Below, piece after piece: positions 55,801-63,881 of a DNA stretch of 64,000 nucleotides. Source of the DNA: Lachnospiraceae bacterium (GTDB taxonomy: Bacteria; Bacillota; Clostridia; Lachnospirales; Lachnospiraceae). The stretch spans positions 38,469-102,468 of the forward strand of contig JAAVHZ010000008.1 of the NCBI GenBank assembly GCA_014799465.1, read 5' to 3'. Position 1 is the stretch's first letter. Every line of letters starts with the position of its first letter. The position numbers were made by a program, and so were the translations under genes. Under the pieces are notes generated by a model, which ran no database searches, was not told the origin of the DNA, and saw only the letters and a program-made list of their open reading frames with translations.

Positions 55801-58157
55801 AACCATACTATAGTCATTTATTTAAAGATAATAAACTGATTCCTATGACTGCGAGGGAACATACAGCACAACTTGCGTCTAAAACAGCAGGAGAATATCA
55901 AAAGGATTTCGAAGAAGGAAAAATAAATGTCCTTAGTTGTTCTACTACTTTTGAAATGGGAGTTGACGTTGGAGAACTAGAAGCAACATTCCAAAGAAAC
56001 GTACCACCTGAAACGGCAAATTATATTCAGAGGGCAGGACGTGCAGGCCGGCGTACATCATCTGCTGCATTTTCTGTAACGTTTTCACGAAGAAGTAGTC
56101 ATGATATGACATTTTATCATGATCCAGCCAAAATCATTGCAGGAAAGATAGCACCACCGATATTAGAGATAGATAACGAGAAAATTGCCGAACGTCACCT
56201 TAATTCCATGGTTGTTTCGTGGTTTTTCAAGCGTCATCCAGAGTATTTTGCAGAAAATACAAAGAAGATTGTTTCGTTTAATGAAAATACTAATATGGCA
56301 ACAGAATTAGTAAAAGATTTAAGCAATCATCCTAGTGAACTATTAGAGAGTATACATCGGGTCATTCCTGCTGAGGTGTGTGAGGAACTCGGAGTAGATG
56401 AGTGGAAATTTATTTCAAATATCGCAGGGTATGAAGGTACATTGACGCGTGCAATCGTCGAACGTCGTGCTGATATTGAGGGCTTGAAAAAATTTGCGGA
56501 TGATATAGAAGATGACAATAATAGATCGAAGATGTTATATAAAGCGATTGCCGCTGAAAAATTGGTGACAACACTTGAGGATGAGGCTTCAATAAGCTTC
56601 CTGAGTGCGAAAGGTGTATTGCCTAAATATGGTTTCCCAATTGATACGGTTTCTTTGGATGTAATTAGTGGAAGTGATGAGGAAGCGAAGAAAATTGACT
56701 TATCAAGAGACCTAAAAATGGCAATTAGCGAATTTGCACCACCAGCAAAGATTGTAGCAAATGGCAAGATATGGGAAAGTTATGCTGTAAATACAATTCC
56801 AGATAAGGGATGGCCTGCATATGTTTATCACGAATGCCCAACATGTAAAAAAATATATCATCCAGAAGGTAAAATGGTAGCAGCAAACACTAATCTTGCA
56901 GAAGAGCCAAAGAAAAAGTGTGAGTTCTGTGGAACTCTGATGAATCCAAGAATATTTATTATTCCTCTATTTGGTTTTTCAACTCAAGTAGGTTATAAAC
57001 CAAAGCAAGTGGGTGATGCTAGACCAAGCACATACTATGCAACTCAAACTCAATTTTGGGGAACAGATGGCTTGACTGAAAAGCAAAAGGCAGAAGCAAA
57101 AGACGCTGTTCTCAATATTAAAGGGAAAAATGTCCATATTACATATTCTCCTGGTGGAAAATTATTTGTTTTGAATCAGGGGATTAATGGGCGGGGCTTG
57201 AGAATGTGTCCTAGCTGTGGCTTTGCTAACGATCCAGCAACTATATTGAAGGGGAACAAGCATAATACAAAGTATAATAAACCATGTTCCAATAGAAGAA
57301 TGATTAATGTATCTTTAGGTCATGAGTTTTCAACAGATATTATGAAAATATCTCTGCCACAGCATGATATCGTATTAGAAGCACTTAATGGGGCTCAACA
57401 AAAGGATCAATTGCTTTCTGTATTGTATGCAATATTAGAGGGAGCAAGCAAGGCCTTAGATATAAGTAGAGATGATATTAGTGGATGTGTAACGGAAAAT
57501 CTTGAACTAGTATTGTTTGATGATACCGCTGGTGGCTCTGGATTTGTTAAACATATTTATCAGAACTTCGAGAAAGTGCTGAGAGAAGCAAGAAATAAAG
57601 TTTCAGGAAGATGTGGTTGTGCGGAAGAAACATCTTGTTACGGATGTTTAAGGAATTATTCTAATCAGTATTTCCATGATGAGATATCCAGAGGTTTGGC
57701 ATTCAGGTATCTTGACTGGTTATTAAATGTGGAAGTTGATGAGGTGGCCGCTACGGTTGAACAATCACAAGTTGTTGAAAATATTGATGAGAAAATCGGT
57801 GTTAAGGTGCTAAACTATGAAGAGCTAGATACTTCATCATATCCGGATACATTATCTCAATTGGAAGATTTGATTTCTAATTTGGATGATCAATGTGATA
57901 TTGATGCACTTAATAAGCTTCTTGAATTAGCTAAGAAGGGAATATATGAGAATCCTATTATTGATGAGCAACTTCCTGCTACTGAGGGTGATGTTTGGCC
58001 TAGAATTTTTTGGCCTAAGAGCCATGTTGCATTATTCTCAAAGAGTACTTATAAGCAATATAAGACATTGAAAAAGTACAATTGGTATTGCTATTTGTTA
58101 GATGAAGATATAAATGCGGCAAACATACTGCAACACATAAAGAAAGAAGGAATGTAA
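52866..58157 (+). CDS. 1763-aa DEAH-box helicase with DUF1998-like Cys-rich C-terminus (DruE-like)
   Basis: Large SF2 helicase. Walker A TGTGSGKT at 111-118, DEAH at 268-271, SATLGS near 305, and the second RecA lobe with STTFEMGVDVGELEA and QRAGRAGRRT near 1030-1060. CxxC pairs are scattered through the insertions (CQKC, CLCCG, CCPCCG, CQKCG, CPTC with CEFCG, CPSCG), and the end has CGCAEETSCYGCLRNY, the DUF1998-type metal site also found in MrfA. Size, domain order and an upstream partner of about 1200 residues fit DruE. AGAGGT precedes ATG 52866. Three bases separate it from the next gene. Confidence 0.88.
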   Translation: MSMNPRVTTDKIKTDYQDYIASILSVKDSQITDLAHKTVTKTEFVKGPYLETTLPFVNGSSLRELAEDGLVSKEFQKMGKAVHYDDWNLRIHQENALRHIIEKKRNMVVSTGTGSGKTECYLYPIFNALMREKEAGTLNAGVRALLIFPMNALANDQQKKLRRLLKDYPDITFGRYTGETEHKRSKETAAQAEKRLHEEYDIAHMSDSEEVYRKSIPNEMLCREMMAEKPPHILLTNYAMLEYMLLRPDTAPFFDNTSAANWRFIVIDEAHTYKGATGTEIAYLLRRVKERISHNMHDTFRCIATSATLGSEDGKEGLAQFAENLFGEPFSAEDIIATQREERTEVDGSRAFLPTDYIELQKDIKSLSESEKGIYLYEKLSKDLRLFKVYNALKGKPEKIETVADYVFDDIESKAERESVLINLIELASAAKKSDFEAALLPARYHLFVKSLEGMFAQYYPEKRVYLDRKEKAWINNRSYAVFELANCQKCTQEYLVGKTMSAEKGNYFVQTSSYDKPEYYFIANDDSVNLSEFDEDDAVEETEKIKDLEKYHLCLCCGRITPFAEVHPQNCCDNSDSKKIVTVYNLAYRGKDSESNCCPCCGATRKGLIKRFLTANQPATFAVAKSLYDAIPPRPIESNGQGDVDSIFADDLFDDLFDEASEKSCSSALTDESGRKLLIFSDNRQEAAFFAGFFEKKYNLIMWRKVILQCLAEADNNELNVVDLVNRVMISADRSGLYSFDTERKDDLTDDQKKELAALYVMQEFVTPNLQTGLEGMGYIQIEPEYIKFKEDIVRAGLSGDDLWNLLRYMMDTLRQKGAVTYPENIRATNDFFTPRNHAGYFRQSGSKTERNGYIYGFVPQEKTGNRRLALMSKLIEDSSLDAEQKDSLARKNLEEIYKVILQLMNKKYVVDKKDSYNGTVYQLNYAKWKFKLVKDSDKLYRCQKCGKIFGYSLKGLCPEMKCDGHLAQITADEAKSEPYYSHLFKDNKLIPMTAREHTAQLASKTAGEYQKDFEEGKINVLSCSTTFEMGVDVGELEATFQRNVPPETANYIQRAGRAGRRTSSAAFSVTFSRRSSHDMTFYHDPAKIIAGKIAPPILEIDNEKIAERHLNSMVVSWFFKRHPEYFAENTKKIVSFNENTNMATELVKDLSNHPSELLESIHRVIPAEVCEELGVDEWKFISNIAGYEGTLTRAIVERRADIEGLKKFADDIEDDNNRSKMLYKAIAAEKLVTTLEDEASISFLSAKGVLPKYGFPIDTVSLDVISGSDEEAKKIDLSRDLKMAISEFAPPAKIVANGKIWESYAVNTIPDKGWPAYVYHECPTCKKIYHPEGKMVAANTNLAEEPKKKCEFCGTLMNPRIFIIPLFGFSTQVGYKPKQVGDARPSTYYATQTQFWGTDGLTEKQKAEAKDAVLNIKGKNVHITYSPGGKLFVLNQGINGRGLRMCPSCGFANDPATILKGNKHNTKYNKPCSNRRMINVSLGHEFSTDIMKISLPQHDIVLEALNGAQQKDQLLSVLYAILEGASKALDISRDDISGCVTENLELVLFDDTAGGSGFVKHIYQNFEKVLREARNKVSGRCGCAEETSCYGCLRNYSNQYFHDEISRGLAFRYLDWLLNVEVDEVAATVEQSQVVENIDEKIGVKVLNYEELDTSSYPDTLSQLEDLISNLDDQCDIDALNKLLELAKKGIYENPIIDEQLPATEGDVWPRIFWPKSHVALFSKSTYKQYKTLKKYNWYCYLLDEDINAANILQHIKKEGM

Positions 58158-58160
58158 TTT

Positions 58161-60029
58161 ATGGCACATATGATACCGCCTGTACCAAAGGATTTTGATC
58201 CTAAAAGTGATGAAGGTGTAGTTTTTAATGCGTTAAAAAAATTACCGGATGATTATTATGTTTTTCATAGCGTAAGTGCTACTGTTGTCGAAAATGGTGT
58301 TTTGTACGAAAGAGAAATGGATTTTGTTGTAGCAAATCCTAAAAAGGGCATACTGTGTATAGAAGCTAAAAATGGTTCTAATATAAATTATGATGGGGCA
58401 ATGCGTGCGTGGAAATATTCATCAGGAAGAATAATGGAACATGATGGACCTTATAATCAAATAGCAACAGCTAAAAGAGCCATTATTGCAAAGATAAAAT
58501 CGCACCCTAATGAAGAAGTTCAAAAACTATTTAAAAAGTGTAAAGTTATGCACGCAGTTTTCTTCTTTAAGGTAAGCCAAATTGACTTTGATGAAATAGC
58601 GAATAATGGATTGCCAGAAAATGCAGATTCTCGATTTACAATGGTAGCAGAGGATTTGATTAATCCGACAAAAAAAATTGCAGAAATTTTTTCTTTAAAA
58701 TTGCCAAGCCAGATTAGAAATACTGTAGAAGAAACAAAATTAACAGAGGAAGAGTTTCAGTTACTTATTGATTCTGTTTTGTGTCCGGCGTTTAATCTTG
58801 TACCATCACCATATGCTAAAAGCATTGTTATGGAAGAACAGATGAATCAGTTGTTATATGAGCAGTATCGCTTGCTGGATTTTTTAGAAGAACAGGAGAC
58901 CGCTGTTATTAATGGCGCAGCGGGAACAGGTAAAACAATGATAGCTGCTTATAAAGCAAAACTACATAGTATTGAAGGAGAAAAAGTTCTCTTCTTATGC
59001 TATAATCGACTTCTTTGTGATAATTTGATTAAGGTATATAAGTCTAATCCTATAAAATCTCGTAGAGATGAGTATAAGAATGTCGATTTTATGACTATTT
59101 CACAGCTTGCACAGAAAACAACCGGAAACTACAAAGATTATGATGGCCTTATGGAATGGTTGTATGATTGCGTTGATGATCCTGAGAAATTTGGATATAA
59201 ACATATTATTGTTGATGAGGGACAGGATTTTGGACTAATAGATATATCGGTTGGAATTTCTGCATCTGATGCTGAGAAAAATTGCTCGATAATTGATACA
59301 CTGCAAGAGGTGGTGCTGTCGAATTCCGGAACATTTTATTTGTTCTATGATAAATATCAGATGATTCAGGGAAGTTCAAATGTAGATTATAGGCTTCCTG
59401 ATTGTATTTTAAATAGTGATTGTCGATTGACCTTAAAGAAAAATTGTAGAAATACAAAGGAAATTGCCAGGACATCGGTGACACCATTAAAGGATCAAAA
59501 AAATAAAGCAATTAAACTTACTGTTGCAAGTGTATGGTATGAGCCACTTAAGCCGGTATTACATATTGCAAAAGATGAAGATGAGTCCATTCAAAAGGTA
59601 CATACTATCCTGGACAAGTATAAAGAAAATCAAGTTGAAGATATTGTTATATTGACGCCTGGTAAAATAGAATTTTGTTGTCTGGCAGATAATATAAAAC
59701 AGGGCGAAGGAGAAAAGTCCGGATATTACCTATATGAATACAATGGTAGCGAATATAAAATAACCACATGTAGAAAATTCAAAGGGTTAGAGTCTGAAGC
59801 GGTAATTATGGTGGATTTAAATAAAGAATCATTTACTGGGAAAAAGGGAATGGAGTTTTATGTTGGAACATCACGTGCTAAACAAAGATTAGACCTTGTT
59901 TGTAATTTGTATGAAAATGATTATGCAGAGTTAATAAGGGAATTGGATGCGAATGCACCAACTAGAGGAACTACTGAAAAGTTGAGAAGAACTTTAGGTG
60001 CAGTTTTTGCAACAGAAATAGCTGTTTAA
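58161..60029 (+). CDS. NERD nuclease domain fused to SF1 (UvrD/Rep-like) helicase
   Basis: Residues 15-130 form a NERD domain with PD-(D/E)xK-type residues D54 (EMDFVV) and E68-A-K70 (CIEAKNG), as in Holliday-junction-resolvase-like nucleases. Residues 245-600 form an SF1 helicase: Walker A GAAGTGKT at 252-259, Walker B VDEGQD at 351-356, KKNCRNTKEIA, CRKFKGLESEAVIMVDL and YVGTSRAKQRLDL. Length 622. It is three bases behind the DUF1998 helicase gene, thus most likely part of the same system, supplying a nuclease. Some related proteins act alone against phage. Confidence 0.88.
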   Translation: MAHMIPPVPKDFDPKSDEGVVFNALKKLPDDYYVFHSVSATVVENGVLYEREMDFVVANPKKGILCIEAKNGSNINYDGAMRAWKYSSGRIMEHDGPYNQIATAKRAIIAKIKSHPNEEVQKLFKKCKVMHAVFFFKVSQIDFDEIANNGLPENADSRFTMVAEDLINPTKKIAEIFSLKLPSQIRNTVEETKLTEEEFQLLIDSVLCPAFNLVPSPYAKSIVMEEQMNQLLYEQYRLLDFLEEQETAVINGAAGTGKTMIAAYKAKLHSIEGEKVLFLCYNRLLCDNLIKVYKSNPIKSRRDEYKNVDFMTISQLAQKTTGNYKDYDGLMEWLYDCVDDPEKFGYKHIIVDEGQDFGLIDISVGISASDAEKNCSIIDTLQEVVLSNSGTFYLFYDKYQMIQGSSNVDYRLPDCILNSDCRLTLKKNCRNTKEIARTSVTPLKDQKNKAIKLTVASVWYEPLKPVLHIAKDEDESIQKVHTILDKYKENQVEDIVILTPGKIEFCCLADNIKQGEGEKSGYYLYEYNGSEYKITTCRKFKGLESEAVIMVDLNKESFTGKKGMEFYVGTSRAKQRLDLVCNLYENDYAELIRELDANAPTRGTTEKLRRTLGAVFATEIAV

Positions 60030-60112
60030 TTGTATTGAGAAAGTTGAATTTGAAAATCAATCCAAGGCAACAATAAAGAAAAAGATTTTTTAGAACTTAG
60101 AGGTGACACAAT

Positions 60113-61618
60113 TTGGAGAAACTTTTTGATATATCAAAATTTGATTCATACAAGGAAGATAATCGACGTGAGGTAAAGAAGGCAAATGGCGGTCTGCCGA
60201 ACGATATGTGGGAAACTTATTCTGCTTATGCCAACACATATGGTGGAGTTATTATTCTTGGAGTCAGGGAACTGGATGATAAACATTGGAAAACGACAGG
60301 GTTAAAGGTTGCTGATAAAGAAAAACTTTTGGATAACCTATGGAATTTGTTGCACAATCGTAACAAAGTGAATATTAATCTTTTGACCGAATCGGATGTG
60401 GAAACATATGAGGTAGGAGCAGATATTATCATTGTTATTAAGGTTCCGATGGCGAAGCGTAGTGAGAAACCTGTGTATATAAACAATGATATGTTTAATC
60501 AGACTTTCCGCAGGACAAGTTCTGGTGATTATAAGTGTACCAGACTTCAGGTTAAGGCAATGCTACGTGATCAGACGGAAGATACAATGGATATGGAAAT
60601 TCTGGATGATGCAGAGTTATCAGAACTTAATGCAGAAACCATACAGGGATATAGGAACAGGCACAGAACATTAAAAGCTGGACATCCATTTGAACGTTTA
60701 GACGATGCAGAGTATTTGCGTAGTATTGGAGCAGCAGCTATCTCAAGAGGGGATAAGCGGTTACATCCAACGGCAGCAGGTATGTTGATGTTTGGCGATG
60801 AATTTAATATCGTGAGGCATTTCCCGGAATACTTTTTGGATTACAGAGAAATGTTAGATCCGACGATAAGATGGACAGACCGTTTACAATCCAGTTCTGG
60901 AGAATGGTCAGGAAATGTGTGTGATTTTTATTTTAGAGTATATAACAAGATTATTAAAGACATAAAGATTCCGTTTAAAATAAGTGGTGGAGATCGAATT
61001 GATGATACACCAGTTCATGAAGCGATTAGAGAGGCTCTTGCAAATTGCTTGATTAATACGGATTACTATGGAGTTCGAGGTGTTGTTATAAAAAAGGAGA
61101 CAGACAAATTAGTATTAGAAAATCCGGGATATATTCGTACAGGAAAAACTCAGATGAGAAGAGGTGGCGAATCAGATCCTAGAAATAAAGCATTAATGAA
61201 AATGTTCAATATGATTAATATCGGTGAGCGTGCTGGCAGCGGTGTACCCAATATCTTTAATGTCTGGGAATATGAAGGCTGGATGGAGCCGGTCATTGAA
61301 GAAAAGTTTGATCCGGATAGAACTATTTTAACACTGGAATTCAAGAAAAAAAGCGGCGATAAAAAGCCGACGACAAAAACCGATGATAAAAAAGCGGCGA
61401 TAAAAAACGGCGATAAAAAAGTGACGAAAAAGACACAGATGCAGTATGACAGAATACTTGATTTCATGGAGTATGGCAAAGAGTACAGTATACAGGATTT
61501 TTGTCAGTTGCTGGATTTGAAAGAAAGCAGGACAAAAGAGTTATTGAAGCAGCTTGGGTATTATATTGAGCCTGTTGGCGGTAATAAAAACAGAAGGTAT
61601 GTAAGGAAGAAGCAGTAA
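60113..61618 (+). CDS. AlbA_2 (Schlafen-type) / GHKL ATP-binding protein with winged helix
   Basis: Residues 10-135 form an AlbA_2 domain (EDNRREVKKA, GGLPNDMWETYSAYANTYGGVIILGV). Residues 215-400 resemble the RecG-like/HATPase_c_4 region (HEAIREALANCLINTDY, LENPGYI, RGGESDPRNKALMKMFNMI, GERAGSGVP). A Lys/Asp/Thr-rich linker (about 415-440) is encoded by repeated GGCGATAAAAA-like units. A C-terminal winged helix follows (YSIQDFCQLLDLKESRTKELLKQLG). TTG 60113 follows GAGGTG. Family members are regulators often found in defence and mobile islands; its own target is unknown. Confidence 0.85.
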   Translation: MEKLFDISKFDSYKEDNRREVKKANGGLPNDMWETYSAYANTYGGVIILGVRELDDKHWKTTGLKVADKEKLLDNLWNLLHNRNKVNINLLTESDVETYEVGADIIIVIKVPMAKRSEKPVYINNDMFNQTFRRTSSGDYKCTRLQVKAMLRDQTEDTMDMEILDDAELSELNAETIQGYRNRHRTLKAGHPFERLDDAEYLRSIGAAAISRGDKRLHPTAAGMLMFGDEFNIVRHFPEYFLDYREMLDPTIRWTDRLQSSSGEWSGNVCDFYFRVYNKIIKDIKIPFKISGGDRIDDTPVHEAIREALANCLINTDYYGVRGVVIKKETDKLVLENPGYIRTGKTQMRRGGESDPRNKALMKMFNMINIGERAGSGVPNIFNVWEYEGWMEPVIEEKFDPDRTILTLEFKKKSGDKKPTTKTDDKKAAIKNGDKKVTKKTQMQYDRILDFMEYGKEYSIQDFCQLLDLKESRTKELLKQLGYYIEPVGGNKNRRYVRKKQ

Positions 61619-61621
61619 TGG

Positions 61622-61650
61622 TAATTGTACAACGATCCGTTGCACAATTA
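61622..61650 (+). repeat. Hairpin after the AlbA_2 gene
   Basis: Thirteen-base arms (61622-61634 and 61638-61650) with one mismatch and a three-base loop. No T run follows, so it is a weak terminator at best. A GGAGGT at 61654-61659 comes next with no open frame behind it. Confidence 0.5.
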
Positions 61651-61713
61651 TTCGGAGGTACAGTTTTAGGATTAGATTAGGTATGAACTAAACAACAGGG
61701 AGGAAATTGCATA

Positions 61714-62310
61714 ATGACTAAAGGATACATTTATATAATGACTAATCCGGCATTAAAAGATATGGTTAAAATAGGATATGCAACAGATGTGGAATGTAGA
61801 CGAAAACAGTTGAGTACAACAGCACTTCCATATGAATATGAGGTTTATGCAACATATGAAACATCTGGTAACCTGGAAGATAAGAAACTTCATAAGTTGA
61901 TTGATAATCTTAATCCGGATTTAAGAATCTCAAAGAATAGAGAATTCTTTGTTCTTACACCGGAAGATGCATATGAATTATTAGAATCTATAGCTATAAT
62001 AAGTGGCACAAAAGATAAGTTGAAAAAAGTAAAGAGTACGCCATCAAAGCGACAAAAGACAAAGAGACCACCTGTGAATTTTACAAAATGTAAAATTCCA
62101 GTAGGTGCAGAGTTAGTATTTACAGAAGATCCTTCTATAAAAGTAATCGTGGTGGATGAGCGCAAAGTGCAGTATAACAATGAAATTACATCATTATCTG
62201 CAATTTCAGATAGCATAAAAGGGTATTCTACATCTGGCCCGTCTTTTTTTACATATCAAGGGAAAATAATTTCCCAAATTGCAGAAGAAACACAGTGGAA
62301 GGATTTATAG
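61714..62310 (+). CDS. T5orf172-type GIY-YIG family protein with DUF4357/RAMA-like C-terminus
   Basis: Residues 1-95 match the T5orf172/GIY-YIG variant: GYIYIMTNPALKDMVKIGYA at the start, CRRKQLSTTALPYEYEVYATYE and KNREFFVLTPEDAYELL. A Lys-rich linker (about 105-125) leads to a small domain with CKIPVGAELVFTEDPSIKV, YNNEITSLSAIS and GPSFFTYQGK, which recalls DUF4357 or RAMA modules found with modification or restriction proteins. A nuclease or DNA-reading role is inferred. AGGGAGG precedes the ATG. Confidence 0.75.
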   Translation: MTKGYIYIMTNPALKDMVKIGYATDVECRRKQLSTTALPYEYEVYATYETSGNLEDKKLHKLIDNLNPDLRISKNREFFVLTPEDAYELLESIAIISGTKDKLKKVKSTPSKRQKTKRPPVNFTKCKIPVGAELVFTEDPSIKVIVVDERKVQYNNEITSLSAISDSIKGYSTSGPSFFTYQGKIISQIAEETQWKDL

Positions 62311-62330
62311 AAAATACGAGGTGAATGTGT

Positions 62331-62624
62331 GTGTCAAAATGCATTATTCATTCACTTGGAATTGTAATAGGAAAAGGATATAAAACTACAGAATCAGTAG
62401 AGGTAATTCTTGATCATAGAATGTTTGAAAGAAAGATTGTGTATTTGGAAGAAATGATAATGAGTAATGAAATTTTGGATAAAAAATGTGTACTTGATTA
62501 TATAGTAGATGCATTACAGTATCTTATTTCTGTTCAAAAAGCAGATGCCATAGATAAAAAAATATGCAGCAGTAGCCAAGGGAGTATGCTCAAATCAAGA
62601 TGTTTTCCTTTAAAGCAAATTTAG
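62331..62624 (+). CDS. Small protein of unknown function
   Basis: A 97-residue protein with alternating short beta and helical stretches and a Cys/Ser-rich end, no recognised domain. GTG 62331 has GAGGTG at seven-base spacing; ATG 62325 is too close to that site. It begins 20 bases after the GIY-YIG gene and is probably cotranscribed. The last 20 residues lack a regular pattern and could be read beyond an original end. Confidence 0.5.
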   Translation: MSKCIIHSLGIVIGKGYKTTESVEVILDHRMFERKIVYLEEMIMSNEILDKKCVLDYIVDALQYLISVQKADAIDKKICSSSQGSMLKSRCFPLKQI

Positions 62625-62763
62625 CATAGGTCATAGGATTATTCTCAGCAAGTTGATACAGGAAAACAATGTCAGCTGGTTCTTTTGGTACAATGCTGAA
62701 TATTCATATGTTAGAAACGTTGAAAAATATTATACTGCATGGTATAATCTGAAGTATACATAA
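62614..62763 (+). pseudogene. Possible 3' remnant of a protein gene
   Basis: An open stretch with no start codon or ribosome site translates to a protein-like sequence containing HRIILSKLIQENN, WFFWYNAEYSYVRN and ending AWYNLKYT before TAA. Aromatic-rich coding-like composition suggests the tail of a lost gene. The parent family is not recognised. The rest of the interval to the next gene shows an extended -10 (TGGTATAAT at 62750-62758). Confidence 0.3.
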
Positions 62764-62808
62764 ATAGCTTAAAATATGATTACTTCAAAAGAGAGGGATT
62801 AAAATTTC

Positions 62809-63852
62809 ATGAATAAAAAATATTTAAAGTCGATTCTGTTTTGTATCTTTTTCTTAATTGTTACAGCAGCGTATACAGGAAATGCAGAAGCTTCTGTTTA
62901 TGGAGATTTTCAGTATAGTGTATCAGGCAAAAATGTGACAATTACGAAATATTTGGGCAATTCTTCAAAAGTTATCATACCCGGTACAATAAAAGGTAAA
63001 AAGGTAAAGACTATAGGAAAAGGTGCTTTTAAGTGGTGCACAACTATAAAAAGAGTAGAAGTAACAGGAAATGTAAAAACTATTGAAAAAGATGCATTCA
63101 GCTATTGTCATAATCTTGAGAAAGTAATATTAAGAAAAGGGATAAATATAATTGGTAAAAATGCGTTTTCATATTGTACAAAGCTGAAACAAATCAGTCT
63201 GAATAAAGGAATAACGAGTATAGGTTCAGGAGCTTTTAAGGGATGTAAGAAGATTGAAAAGGTGGTTATTCCATCCGGCACAGAAAAAATAGGTGGAAGT
63301 GCATTTGCATATTGCTACAAATTGAAAAGCATATCATTACCTGCAAGTGTTACAAGTATTGGTGCGGAAGCATTTTATTACTGCAAGAGTTTGAAAAGTA
63401 TTAAGCTTCCATCAAAATTAAATAAGATAAGTGAGTCTTCATTTTGGAAATGCAAAAGTCTTACAACTGTTAATATACCAAAAAGTGTGGTTAAAATTGA
63501 TGATTATGCCTTTGAAAATTGTACATCACTAAAAAAGATAAATATACCGGGTTCAGTAAAATCAATAGGAACCTGTGCCTTTTGGAATTGTAAAAAAATG
63601 GTTAGTGTTACGATACATTCAGGTACTACCACCATAAAGACTGCGGCATTTGTCAATTGCAAATCACTTTCATCTATTAAGATTCCGGCTTCTGTTATCA
63701 GAATGGATAGCCATAGTGTAGGATATAATTATAATAAAAGTAAAAATGAATGGAAATATGTACACTCTTCCAAGGTTACAATATATGGCCGTAAAGATTC
63801 AGAAGCTGAAAAATATGCTGAGAAAAATAAAATAAAGTTTGAAAAGTGGTAA
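62809..63852 (+). CDS. Secreted BspA-type leucine-rich repeat protein
   Basis: A 347-residue protein: signal peptide (1-29, ending AEAS), then about eleven LRR_5 units of 23 residues, each with the I-G-x-x-A-F-x-x-C-x-x-L pattern (for example IGKNAFSYCTKL, IGSGAFKGCKKI, IGAEAFYYCKSL). The end is a short Lys-rich stretch. It belongs to the same family as the LRR gene at 15.3 kb but has cleaner repeats. No anchor is visible, so it may be released or bound by charge. A dispersed repeat follows 30 bases later. Confidence 0.87.
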   Translation: MNKKYLKSILFCIFFLIVTAAYTGNAEASVYGDFQYSVSGKNVTITKYLGNSSKVIIPGTIKGKKVKTIGKGAFKWCTTIKRVEVTGNVKTIEKDAFSYCHNLEKVILRKGINIIGKNAFSYCTKLKQISLNKGITSIGSGAFKGCKKIEKVVIPSGTEKIGGSAFAYCYKLKSISLPASVTSIGAEAFYYCKSLKSIKLPSKLNKISESSFWKCKSLTTVNIPKSVVKIDDYAFENCTSLKKINIPGSVKSIGTCAFWNCKKMVSVTIHSGTTTIKTAAFVNCKSLSSIKIPASVIRMDSHSVGYNYNKSKNEWKYVHSSKVTIYGRKDSEAEKYAEKNKIKFEKW

Positions 63853-63881
63853 AATTATACATTCATATGCCGTAAAGTCAA

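Noticed and set aside
61622..61713. GGAGGT at 61654 as the site of a small gene
   Set aside because: Stops follow at once in the usable frames and no start codon lies at proper spacing.
48740..62808. Attachment-site duplication of the tRNA-Thr 3' end
   Set aside because: No second copy of the tRNA 3' sequence was found by eye downstream, and no integrase gene is present.
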